In this document: piece after piece, positions 1 through 8,193 of the stretch | How positions within the stretch are numbered: position 1 is the first letter of the stretch | Layout: the number at the start of each line of letters is the position of its first letter | NCBI GenBank assembly: GCA_021823635.1 | Contig: JAKANT010000037.1 | Span: forward strand, 1 to 8,886 | From: Pseudomonadota bacterium | GTDB taxonomy: Bacteria; Pseudomonadota; Gammaproteobacteria; Burkholderiales; Burkholderiaceae_F | DNA: 8,886 nt | Direction: 5' to 3' | Program-made: the position numbers and the translations under genes | The notes under the pieces: model-generated | The model's input: only the letters and a program-made list of their open reading frames with translations | Database searches by the model: none | What the model was told of the DNA's origin: nothing

Positions 1-1998
<1,998 letters not shown>

Positions 1999-2036
1999 CG
2001 GTGCTCCTTGTCGTGGTTGAAGTGGGCGGCGAACCG

Positions 2037-2177
2037 CTAGGGCGTGAGGCCGAGCGCGTAATCGGCGGCGTGCCACAGCAGCACTGCGGCGCCGCCCAGG
2101 TTGACTGCCGCGCCGGCGATGAACTGCAGCAGTCCGGCCGGCGTGCGGGTGGCGTCACGAACGATCTGGCGCGTCAT
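2037..2177 (-). CDS. Small single-span membrane protein, 46 aa, upstream of katG
   Basis: I do not recognise this protein. The ORF starts at ATG 2175-2177 with a strong GGAGG at 2183-2187 (five bases upstream) and ends at TAG 2037-2039. Its product begins MTRQIVRDATRTPAGLLQ: a short basic, polar N-terminus followed by a hydrophobic stretch at about residues 14-38 (rich in A, G, L, V) and a short tail ending ALGLTP. This suggests one membrane span with the N-terminus inside, by the positive-inside rule. It is the first gene after the OxyR-type promoter and sits 38 bases before katG, so it is probably co-transcribed and peroxide-induced. Any role in peroxide defence is inferred from position alone. 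The good ribosome-binding site and G/C-rich third codon positions argue that it is real. Confidence 0.65.
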   Translation of the reverse strand: MTRQIVRDATRTPAGLLQFIAGAAVNLGGAAVLLWHAADYALGLTP

Positions 2178-2212
2178 TCGATCCTCCGTCAGCGGTGGTT
2201 GAACACGGCGTG

Positions 2213-2242
2213 ACTGTAGAGGTCCGGCGCCTGCTGTGGAAA
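2213..2242 (-). promoter_or_regulatory. Candidate promoter for the small ORF-katG operon
   Basis: Reading the minus strand, TTTCCA (2237-2242, 4 of 6 to TTGACA) is followed after 18 bases by TACAGT (2213-2218, 4 of 6 to TATAAT). This would start transcription near 2206, giving a leader of about 28 bases before the small ORF. The -35 element directly abuts the OxyR-like site, the position from which OxyR typically contacts RNA polymerase. A weak basal promoter is what an activated promoter should look like. It was assigned by eye. Confidence 0.45.
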
Positions 2243-2265
2243 TCGATTGTTTCGAGCACTATGAT
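2237..2265 (+). promoter_or_regulatory. Candidate oxyR promoter
   Basis: On the plus strand, TGGAAA (2237-2242, 4 of 6 to TTGACA) and TATGAT (2260-2265, 5 of 6 to TATAAT) are separated by 17 bases. Transcription would begin near 2272, about 24 bases before the oxyR start codon. The -10 element lies inside the OxyR-like site, so bound OxyR would block the promoter, in line with the known autorepression of oxyR. The -35 hexamer occupies the same six base pairs as the -35 of the divergent katG-side promoter. Confidence 0.5.
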
Positions 2266-2278
2266 TGATTTCGTCGAT
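2242..2278. promoter_or_regulatory. Candidate OxyR operator between oxyR and katG
   Basis: Two 15-base elements, ATCGATTGTTTCGAG (2242-2256) and ATTGATTTCGTCGAT (2264-2278), are separated by exactly 7 bases. This matches the layout of the OxyR consensus, which is two copies of ATAGntnnnanCTAT with a 7-base spacer. Each element matches 7 of the 10 specified bases. The full 37 bp also starts with ATCGA and ends with TCGAT. The site lies in the divergent gap of oxyR and katG, abutting the katG-side -35 and covering the oxyR -10. The individual matches are imperfect, so the call rests on spacing plus context. Confidence 0.55.
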
Positions 2279-2295
2279 CGGAACGGGGCGCGGCA

Positions 2296-3243
2296 ATGAA
2301 CCTGCGCGATCTTCAATACCTGGTGGCGGTGGCCGACCACCGGCACTTCGGCCGTGCCGCCGAGGCCTGCCACGTCAGTCAGCCGACGCTGAGCACGCAG
2401 CTGGCCAAGCTGGAGCAGTACCTGGGGGTGACGCTGTTCGAGCGCACGAACCGTGCGGTGCAGGTGACGCCGGTGGGCGAGCGCATCGCGGCGGCCGCGC
2501 GCCTGGCGTTGGAGCACGCGCGCGAGGTGATCGAGATCGCGCGCGAAAGTCGCGACCCGCTGGCCGGCACGCTGCGGCTCGGTGTGCTGCCGACGCTGGC
2601 GCCGTTTCTGATGCCGTGGCTGCTGCGGCCGGTGCGCGAACGCTTTCCCAAGCTGCAACTGTCGTTGACCGAGGAGACGACCGAGCATTTGATCGCGCGC
2701 CTGCACCGGCACGAGGTCGACGCCGCTTTTCTGGCGACGCCGATCGACGACGAGCCAGGCCTGAAGGCGATTGCGTTGTTCGACGAGCCGTTCTGGCTGG
2801 CGGCGCCACCGGGGCACGAGCTCGCCCGTTGCCCGCAGGTCACACGCAAGGAGTTGTCGGAGGCGGAGTTGCTGCTGTTGTCCGACGAGCACTGCCTGAA
2901 GCAGCAGACGCTGGAAGTGTGCCGGCACCGGCGCAAGGTGCCGGTGCCGAGCGTGCCGGATCTGCGCGCCTCCAGTCTGGAGACGCTGCTGGAGCTGGTG
3001 GCGGCCGGCATCGGTTGCACGCTGATCCCGGCGCTGGCGACGCGCGGCCCGTGGGCGCGTTCCGCGCGCATGCAGCTGCGCCCGCTGCAGGTGAGCGGCG
3101 CGTATCGGCGGGTGACGCTCGCTTTCCGGACCAGCTATCCGCGCATGGCGGCATTGACCGCACTGGCCGACCTGGTGCGGGGCGAGGTGCCGCGCGATCT
3201 GGTGCGGGTCATCGAAGCGCCGGCCACCCCACGCCGCAAGTAG
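2296..3243 (+). CDS. oxyR: Hydrogen peroxide-sensing LysR-type regulator OxyR
   Basis: Cytoplasmic transcription factor of the LysR family that senses hydrogen peroxide through a reversible disulfide and activates katG and other defence genes. At 315 residues it is close to E. coli OxyR (305). Residues 1-60 form the winged helix-turn-helix DNA-binding domain (FGRAAEACHVSQPTLSTQ at about 18-35, then LGVTLFERTNR). Residues from about 90 to 300 form the periplasmic-binding-protein-like sensor domain. The redox pair is C200 in SDEHCLKQQ and C209 in LEVCRHR, with the nine-residue spacing of E. coli C199/C208, which separates OxyR from other LysR proteins. The ATG start at 2296 is preceded by only a weak GGGG at 2284-2287. 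The gene is divergent from the katG operon, and its last 109 bases overlap a convergent ORF. Confidence 0.95.
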   Translation: MNLRDLQYLVAVADHRHFGRAAEACHVSQPTLSTQLAKLEQYLGVTLFERTNRAVQVTPVGERIAAAARLALEHAREVIEIARESRDPLAGTLRLGVLPTLAPFLMPWLLRPVRERFPKLQLSLTEETTEHLIARLHRHEVDAAFLATPIDDEPGLKAIALFDEPFWLAAPPGHELARCPQVTRKELSEAELLLLSDEHCLKQQTLEVCRHRRKVPVPSVPDLRASSLETLLELVAAGIGCTLIPALATRGPWARSARMQLRPLQVSGAYRRVTLAFRTSYPRMAALTALADLVRGEVPRDLVRVIEAPATPRRK

Positions 3244-3665
3244 TGCTGGGCACGTCGCTGCGCCCAGCGCGAGAACGCGCCTTGGTCGGCCGAACGCGCC
3301 AGCGCGGCGACGATTTGCATCTCGGTCTGGACACGCCGGCAGGCGATCGGTAACGACGGCGGCCGCCCGGCGTGCCGTAGCGCGGCAAGCCGCAGCAGGG
3401 TGGGCTCGGCGGTCAGCGTGGGCAGAAGCCGCGCCACGATCGCCAGATCGTGTCTGACGTGGGCCAGACAGCGCTCGACGACACGGCGGTCGGCGCGATC
3501 GCGGCGGTGCTCCAGGCAGGCGGCGAGCGAGCGCAGCGCGAAGCTGAGCACCAGCAAGCGCCGCGCCAGGCGCGCCGCGGGATCGGGCTGCCGCGCGACA
3601 CCCGGCCGCAGGAAGTCGCCGCCTTCCGCCAGCAGTGCCTCGGCGACGAACAGCAACGCACGCAT
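3135..3665 (-). CDS. Hypothetical protein, 176 aa, convergent with oxyR
   Basis: I do not recognise this protein. From ATG 3663-3665 (MRALLFVAEALLAEGG) the minus strand stays open for 176 codons to TAG 3135-3137. Of the first 60 codons, 54 end in G or C, as in the recognised genes nearby. The composition is Leu/Ala/Arg-rich and looks helical, with a segment ARRLLVLSFALRSLAACL that seems amphipathic rather than membrane-spanning, and a later FSRWAQRRAQHYLRR. The last 36 codons lie antisense to the end of oxyR, an unusually long convergent overlap, so the true 3' end or the gene itself needs care. The same frame is open upstream to 4379 but has no other ATG in between, and codon bias weakens there, so 3665 is the best start. 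No clear ribosome-binding site precedes it. Confidence 0.5.
   Translation of the reverse strand: MRALLFVAEALLAEGGDFLRPGVARQPDPAARLARRLLVLSFALRSLAACLEHRRDRADRRVVERCLAHVRHDLAIVARLLPTLTAEPTLLRLAALRHAGRPPSLPIACRRVQTEMQIVAALARSADQGAFSRWAQRRAQHYLRRGVAGASMTRTRSRGTSPRTRSASAVNAAMRG
3245..3268. terminator. Possible stem-loop just after oxyR
   Basis: GCTGGGC (3245-3251) and GCCCAGC (3262-3268) form a perfect 7-bp stem with a 10-base loop, beginning two bases after the oxyR stop codon. It is well placed to end the oxyR transcript, but no T-run follows. The same bases encode the WAQRRAQ stretch of the convergent ORF, so the symmetry may be coincidental. Confidence 0.25.
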
Positions 3666-3980
3666 CGCGGTCAGCGCCGAAGCGTGCTGCGCGCGACCGC
3701 CATCCGCCGCTTTTGGCCTGTGCACGTCGAGCGGCGCCCGCGCGGCGCGGCGCCGGCGCGCCGGCTCTGGGCGGCGGACAAGGCAGCGGCGGTCGGCCGC
3801 GCGCGCCGGTCGGTCATCGGGTCGTCCGGGCGATCGAAGGTGGCGCCGATTGTGGGCGCGCCAGGCGCCGCTCGCCAATCGATTGTCACGTTGGCGGCGA
3901 TCGACCGCGTCAATGGCAGCCGATCCGGCGCGCGGCGCCGCCGCGTGTACGCTGCAGGGCGCCGCAATCGAGGAGGCGCG
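3666..3980. other. GC-rich non-coding gap between hypothetical gene and osmC
   Basis: About 315 bases separate the divergent starts of the hypothetical ORF and osmC. The part from 3735 to 3775 is a dense mix of GCGCC and GGCGC words. The part nearer osmC holds a perfect 10-bp palindrome, CAATCGATTG (3876-3885), inside a possible OxyR-like site. I see no convincing gene here. Open frames on both strands give Arg/Ser-rich translations typical of shadow reading in GC-rich DNA. Confidence 0.5.
3878..3914. promoter_or_regulatory. Possible second OxyR-like site upstream of osmC
   Basis: ATCGATTGTCACGTT (3878-3892) and ATCGACCGCGTCAAT (3900-3914) are spaced by 7 bases, so ATCGA recurs at a 22-base interval as in an OxyR operator. 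Each element matches 6 of the 10 specified consensus bases, weaker than the site at 2242-2278. The 10-mer AATCGATTGT is identical in both sites (2241-2250 and 3877-3886). The site ends 66 bases before the osmC start, a workable activator position, although I find no good -10 downstream. ATCGAT words may simply be common in this genome. Confidence 0.3.
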
Positions 3981-4454
3981 ATGAACGAATCGATGAGCTT
4001 TGCGTTCGAACTGCAACAAATCCAGGACTACGAATTCCGCGTCAAGTTCGACTGGCCGGGCGTGCCGGAGCTCACGCTCGACGAGCCCGCGCCGCTCGGG
4101 CGCGCGTCGGGTCCGAACGCCGCGCGGCTGATCGGCGCGGCGGTCGCCAACTGCCTGTCGTCCAGCCTGCTTTTCTGCATGCGCAAGTTCAAGCAGTCGC
4201 CCGGCACGCTGCGCGCGCAAGTGCGGGGCGAGTTGGCGCGCAACGAGCGCGGCCGTCTGCGCATCGGCCGCTTCGACGTGACGATCCGGCTCGCCGAACC
4301 GGCGTCGGCCATCGCGCACTTCGACCGCTGTCTCGCGCAGTTCGAAGACTTCTGCGTGGTGACCGAGAGCGTGCGGCACGGCATTGCAGTCGGCGTGCGC
4401 GTCGTCGACGCCGACGGCGCCGAAGTGTTTGCCGCAGGCCGCGCTGCGGCGTAG
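3981..4454 (+). CDS. OsmC/Ohr-family protein (likely peroxide-reducing)
   Basis: Small cytoplasmic protein of the OsmC/Ohr fold, whose members reduce organic hydroperoxides using a pair of cysteines. It has 157 residues, close to the usual 140-150. The family's two conserved cysteines are visible: C58 in GAAVANCLSSSL, on the central helix, and C125 in FEDFCVVTESV near the C-terminus, followed by the strand HGIAVGVRV. Two further cysteines (C66 and C117) are not part of the usual pair. Start ATG 3981 has a strong AGGAGG at 3971-3976, although the frame is open much further upstream. The gene stands alone: soeA follows after 161 bases and a hairpin. It lacks the features needed to separate Ohr from OsmC proper with certainty, so no gene symbol is given. 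Its position next to oxyR and katG fits an oxidative-stress role. Confidence 0.85.
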   Translation: MNESMSFAFELQQIQDYEFRVKFDWPGVPELTLDEPAPLGRASGPNAARLIGAAVANCLSSSLLFCMRKFKQSPGTLRAQVRGELARNERGRLRIGRFDVTIRLAEPASAIAHFDRCLAQFEDFCVVTESVRHGIAVGVRVVDADGAEVFAAGRAAA

Positions 4455-4510
4455 CGCGGGCCGGTGCGCGCGGCGGTGCCGCCGCGTCCGGAGTGCGCGG
4501 CGCGCGATTA

Positions 4511-4533
4511 CCCCGACGGGCTACTCGTCGGGG
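4511..4533. terminator. Hairpin between osmC-like gene and soeA
   Basis: CCCCGACG (4511-4518) and CGTCGGGG (4526-4533) form a perfect 8-bp stem with a 7-base loop, 56 bases after the osmC-like stop. It could end that transcript. No T-run follows (the next bases are CTAGCCGCATT), so a Rho-independent terminator is only partly supported. A protein-binding palindrome ahead of soeA is an alternative. Confidence 0.4.
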
Positions 4534-4556
4534 CTAGCCGCATTAACCGCCTTTCG

Positions 4557-4586
4557 CTGCCGACGCTGGGTGTGGCTCGGTATAGT
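4557..4586 (+). promoter_or_regulatory. Candidate soeABC promoter
   Basis: TATAGT (4581-4586) matches 5 of 6 bases of the -10 consensus and lies 29 bases before the soeA ATG. A poor -35, CTGCCG (4557-4562, 3 of 6), sits 18 bases upstream of it, which would suit a promoter needing an activator. Transcription would begin near 4593, giving a leader of about 23 bases. Confidence 0.4.
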
Positions 4587-4615
4587 CGCCCGACCGTTGT
4601 GCCTCGAGCATCGCA

Positions 4616-7462
4616 ATGCAGACGGCGACTCCGATGGAGGTTCGCAAGACCACCTGTTACATGTGCGCCTGCCGCTGCGGCATCCGCGTGCATCTGCAGG
4701 ACGGGCGCGTGCGCTACATCGACGGCAATCCCGATCACCCGCTCAACAAGGGCGTCATCTGCGCCAAGGGCAGCGCCGGCATCATGAAGCAGTACTCGCC
4801 GGCGCGGCTGACCAAGCCGCTGCGGCGAAAGGCGGGCGCGGAGCGCGGCGCGGGCGAGTTCGAGGAGATCACCTGGGACGAGGCGTTCTCGATCCTCACC
4901 GAGCGGCTGGCGAAGATCCGTGCGGAGGATCCGAAAAAGTTCGCGCTGTTCACCGGGCGCGACCAGATGCAGGCGCTGACCGGGCTGTTCGCGCGCCAGT
5001 TCGGCACGCCCAATTACGCCGCGCACGGCGGTTTCTGCTCGGTCAACATGGCGGCCGGGCTGATCTACACGATCGGCGGCTCGTTCTGGGAGTTCGGCGG
5101 CCCTGACTTGGAGCGCGCGCGCCTGTTCGTGATGATCGGCACGGCCGAGGACCACCACTCCAACCCGCTCAAGATCGCGATCTCCAAGTTCAAGCGTGCC
5201 GGCGGGCGTTTCATCGCCATCAACCCGGTGCGCACCGGCTATGCCGCGATCGCCGACGAGTGGGTGCCGATCCGGCCCGGCACCGACGGCGCGCTGCTGC
5301 TGGCGCTGATTCACGAAATCGTCGAGCGCGGCCTGTATGACCGCGACTTCCTGGTCCGCTACACCAACGCCGGCCAACTGGTGAACATGGATCCGGCGAG
5401 CGACGAATACGGCATGTTCGTTCGCACCGAGGTGCCGCGCGAGGAGGGCTGCTTCGACCCCCAGAACAAGCTGTGGTGGGACCGGATCTCCAACCGCCCG
5501 GTGATCACCCATACGGAAGGCTGCGATCCCTACCTGATCGGCGAATTCCGCTTGCACGACGGCACGCCGGTCAAACCCGCTTTCCAGCTTCTGCACGAGC
5601 GGCTGAAGGACTACACGCCCGAGTGGGCGAGCGCGATCACCGGCGTGCCGGTGGATACGATCCGGCGGCTCGCGCATGAAATGGGCGTGACCGCGCGCGA
5701 CCAGAAGATCGAGCTGCCGATCGCGTGGACGGATTCCTGGGGCAAAGAGCACGAATCGGTGACAGGCAACCCGGTGGCGTTCCACGCCATGCGCGGCCTG
5801 GCGGCGCACTCGAACGGCTTTCAGACCATTCGTGCGTTGGGCATTCTGATGACGGTGCTCGGCACGATCGACCGGCCCGGCGGTTTCCGCCACAAGGCGC
5901 CGTTTCCGCGCCCGATCCCGCCGTGCGCGAAGACGCCCAACACGCCGCTCGCGGTCAAGCCCAATGCGGTGCTGGACGGCATGCCGCTCGGCTGGCCGGC
6001 CGAACCCGACGACCTGTTCGTCAACGACGACGGCTCGCCGGTGCGCATCGACAAAGCGTTCTCTTGGGAATATCCGCTCGCGGTGCACGGGCTGATGCAC
6101 AACGTGATCACCAACGCCTGGCGCGGCGATCCGTACCGCATCGACACGCTGCTGATCTTCATGGCCAACATGGCGTGGAACTCGACGATGAACACGGTCG
6201 AGGTCCGGCGCATGTTGAACGACCGCGACGAAAACGGCGAATACAAGATTCCGTTCATCGTGGTGGCGGACGCCTTCCATTCCGAGATGACGGCGTATGC
6301 CGACCTGCTGCTGCCGGACACCACGTATCTGGAGCGGCACGACGTGATGTCGCTGCTCGATCGGCCGATTTCCGAGTTCGACGGCCCGGTGGATTCGGTG
6401 CGCATCCCGGTGGTGCCGCCCACCGGCCAATGCAAGCCGTTTCAGGACGTGCTGATCGAACTCGGCACGCGGCTGAAGCTGCCGGCCTTCGTCAACAAGG
6501 ACGGCTCGCGCAAGTTCCGCGACTACCCGGACTTCATCGTCAACTACGAGACCGAGCCCGGCTCCGGCATCGGCTTCCTCGCCGGTTGGCGCGGACGCGG
6601 CGGCGAAAAGTCGCTGCGCGGCGAGCCGAACCCGCGTCAGTGGGAGATGTACGCGCAGAACGACTGCGTGTTCCACTACAAGCTGCCCAAGAGTTACCAG
6701 TACATGCGCAACTGGAACAAGGGGTATCTGGAGTGGTCGCAGCGCAACCGCATCACCCGCTACTCCGATCCGATCCTGATCCATCTGTATTCGGAGGTGC
6801 TGCAGAAGTTCCGCCTCGCCGCGCAGGGCAAGGGCATCGGGCGCAAGCCGCCGCCGCATCTGCGCCAGCGCATCGCCACGTACTTCGATCCGCTGCCGTT
6901 CTATTACGAGCCGCTGGAGGCGCAGGTGACCGACCGCATCCGCTATCCGCTGGCGGCGGTCACGCAGCGGCCGATGGCGATGTACCACTCGTGGGATTCG
7001 CAGAACGCTTGGTTGCGGCAGATCCATACCTACAACACATTGTTCGTCAACGATGCCACCGCGCGCGCGCATGGCATCGGCGACGGCGACTGGATCTGGG
7101 TCGAGTCGCAATGGGGCAAGGTGCGCTGCATCGCGCGCCTGTCGCAGGCGGTGGAGCCCGGCACGGTGTGGACGTGGAATGCGATCGGCAAGGCGCCCGG
7201 GGCCTGGAACCTCGCGCCCGACGCCAACGAGGCGCGGCTCGGTTTCCTGCTGAACCATCTGATCGCCGACGAGCTGCCAGTCGCAGGCGGGCGCATCTCG
7301 AACTCGGACCCGATCACCGGCCAGGCGGCCTGGTACGACGTGCGCGTGCGCATCTACCGCGACAGCGACCAAAGCGGCGCGACCGCACCGCGGTTCGAAA
7401 CGCTGCCGACGTACCCCGGCATGCCAGGCCGGCCGGTGGTGTTAAACGGGGCGCCGCGATGA
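4616..7462 (+). CDS. soeA: SoeA-type sulfite dehydrogenase, molybdopterin catalytic subunit
   Basis: Catalytic subunit of a DMSO-reductase-family molybdoenzyme, 948 residues. The best fit is SoeA of the cytoplasmic, membrane-attached sulfite dehydrogenase SoeABC, which oxidises sulfite to sulfate and feeds electrons to quinone. An N-terminal [4Fe-4S] domain has C14, C17, C21 and C49 (CYMCACRC, then GVICAKG with K51). C141 in HGGFCSVNMAAG stands where the family's molybdenum-ligating Cys or Ser is found. The molybdopterin domains follow, with a C-terminal dinucleotide-binding domain from about residue 785. There is no twin-arginine signal peptide, which favours SoeA over exported relatives such as polysulfide or DMSO reductases. 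ATG 4616 has a weak ribosome-binding site; an ATG at 4634, six codons on, is possible. The stop overlaps the next gene by four bases (ATGA). The sulfite substrate is inferred from family resemblance. Confidence 0.75.
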   Translation: MQTATPMEVRKTTCYMCACRCGIRVHLQDGRVRYIDGNPDHPLNKGVICAKGSAGIMKQYSPARLTKPLRRKAGAERGAGEFEEITWDEAFSILTERLAKIRAEDPKKFALFTGRDQMQALTGLFARQFGTPNYAAHGGFCSVNMAAGLIYTIGGSFWEFGGPDLERARLFVMIGTAEDHHSNPLKIAISKFKRAGGRFIAINPVRTGYAAIADEWVPIRPGTDGALLLALIHEIVERGLYDRDFLVRYTNAGQLVNMDPASDEYGMFVRTEVPREEGCFDPQNKLWWDRISNRPVITHTEGCDPYLIGEFRLHDGTPVKPAFQLLHERLKDYTPEWASAITGVPVDTIRRLAHEMGVTARDQKIELPIAWTDSWGKEHESVTGNPVAFHAMRGLAAHSNGFQTIRALGILMTVLGTIDRPGGFRHKAPFPRPIPPCAKTPNTPLAVKPNAVLDGMPLGWPAEPDDLFVNDDGSPVRIDKAFSWEYPLAVHGLMHNVITNAWRGDPYRIDTLLIFMANMAWNSTMNTVEVRRMLNDRDENGEYKIPFIVVADAFHSEMTAYADLLLPDTTYLERHDVMSLLDRPISEFDGPVDSVRIPVVPPTGQCKPFQDVLIELGTRLKLPAFVNKDGSRKFRDYPDFIVNYETEPGSGIGFLAGWRGRGGEKSLRGEPNPRQWEMYAQNDCVFHYKLPKSYQYMRNWNKGYLEWSQRNRITRYSDPILIHLYSEVLQKFRLAAQGKGIGRKPPPHLRQRIATYFDPLPFYYEPLEAQVTDRIRYPLAAVTQRPMAMYHSWDSQNAWLRQIHTYNTLFVNDATARAHGIGDGDWIWVESQWGKVRCIARLSQAVEPGTVWTWNAIGKAPGAWNLAPDANEARLGFLLNHLIADELPVAGGRISNSDPITGQAAWYDVRVRIYRDSDQSGATAPRFETLPTYPGMPGRPVVLNGAPR

Positions 7463-8190
7463 CGCAACTGGCGCTGGTGATCGATTTGAACGTCTGCGTC
7501 GGCTGCCATGCCTGCGTGACGAGCTGCAAAGAGTGGAACACGGCGGGCGCGGCCGGACCGATGGTCGACGAACGCCCGTACGGTCCCGACCCGACCGGCA
7601 CCTTCTTCAACCGCGTGCAGACCTTCGAGGTCGGCGAGTTCCCGGGCACGCAGACGGTGCACTTCCCGAAGTCGTGCCTGCACTGCGAGGAGCCGCCCTG
7701 CGTGCCGGTGTGTCCGACCGGCGCCAGCTACAAGCGCAAGGAAGACGGCATCGTGCTGGTGGATTACGACAAGTGCATCGGCTGCAAGTACTGCTCGTGG
7801 GCGTGCCCGTACGGCGCGCGCGAACTCGACGAAGGCCAGCGCGTGATGAAGAAGTGCACGCTGTGCGTGGACCGCATCTACGACACGCGGCTGCCCGAGG
7901 CGGACCGCAAGCCGGCCTGTGTCAAGGCATGCCCGACCAACGCGCGCCTGTTCGGAGACGTGCACGATCCGGACTCCGAGGTGTCGCGTGCGATCCGCGA
8001 GCAGGGCGGCTACGCGCTGATGCCCGAGTGGGGCACGCGCCCGGCTAACCACTACCTGCCGCGCCGACAGCAGAAGCTGCACATCCACCCGGACGAATTG
8101 GAGCGCGCCGACAACCCGCTGAAGGTGGACGGCCTGCTGCCCAAGCCGCGGCTGTCCGAACCCACGTTGGACGACGCCACCTCCTGGTAA
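7459..8190 (+). CDS. soeB: SoeB-type iron-sulfur electron-transfer subunit
   Basis: Electron-carrying subunit of the complex, 243 residues, which passes electrons from the molybdenum subunit to the membrane anchor. Sixteen cysteines in four groups can bind four [4Fe-4S] clusters: C13, C16, C19 and C23; C73, C76, C81 and C85; C106, C109, C112 and C116; C133, C136, C154 and C158. This is the standard DmsB/NrfC/PhsB pattern with none missing. No signal peptide or membrane span is seen, so it should sit on the cytoplasmic side with SoeA. The ATG at 7459 overlaps the soeA stop in ATGA, implying translational coupling. The frame is open far upstream inside soeA, but the ferredoxin fold begins right after this ATG (TQLALVIDLNVCVGC). 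soeC follows three bases after the stop. Confidence 0.88.
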   Translation: MTQLALVIDLNVCVGCHACVTSCKEWNTAGAAGPMVDERPYGPDPTGTFFNRVQTFEVGEFPGTQTVHFPKSCLHCEEPPCVPVCPTGASYKRKEDGIVLVDYDKCIGCKYCSWACPYGARELDEGQRVMKKCTLCVDRIYDTRLPEADRKPACVKACPTNARLFGDVHDPDSEVSRAIREQGGYALMPEWGTRPANHYLPRRQQKLHIHPDELERADNPLKVDGLLPKPRLSEPTLDDATSW

Positions 8191-8193
8191 GCG

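Noticed and set aside
3735..3775. Dense GCGCC/GGCGC words resembling a repeat array
   Set aside because: No regular unit length or spacing. It looks like low-complexity GC-rich intergenic DNA rather than CRISPR or tandem repeats.
3671..3817. 48-residue Arg-rich minus-strand ORF (MTDRRARPTAAAL...) ending five bases before the hypothetical gene
   Set aside because: Codons are GC-biased and the position would suit coupling, but 13 of 48 residues are Arg, there is no ribosome-binding site, and the stretch is dense GCGCC/GGCGC sequence where any frame looks biased.
3450..3980. Upstream extension of the osmC reading frame on the plus strand
   Set aside because: The translation before residue M at 3981 is Arg/Ala-rich and unlike any OsmC N-terminus. 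A strong AGGAGG sits right before ATG 3981, and the resulting length fits the family.
4508..7372. 954-codon open frame on the minus strand, antisense to almost all of soeA
   Set aside because: Its translation is Arg/His/Val/Ala-rich with no recognisable domain. Long antisense frames are expected where strong G/C third-position bias removes stop codons. soeA on the plus strand has full family motifs.
5725..7458. Upstream extension of the soeB frame inside soeA
   Set aside because: The stretch lies out of frame within soeA, and the ferredoxin-type fold begins immediately after ATG 7459.
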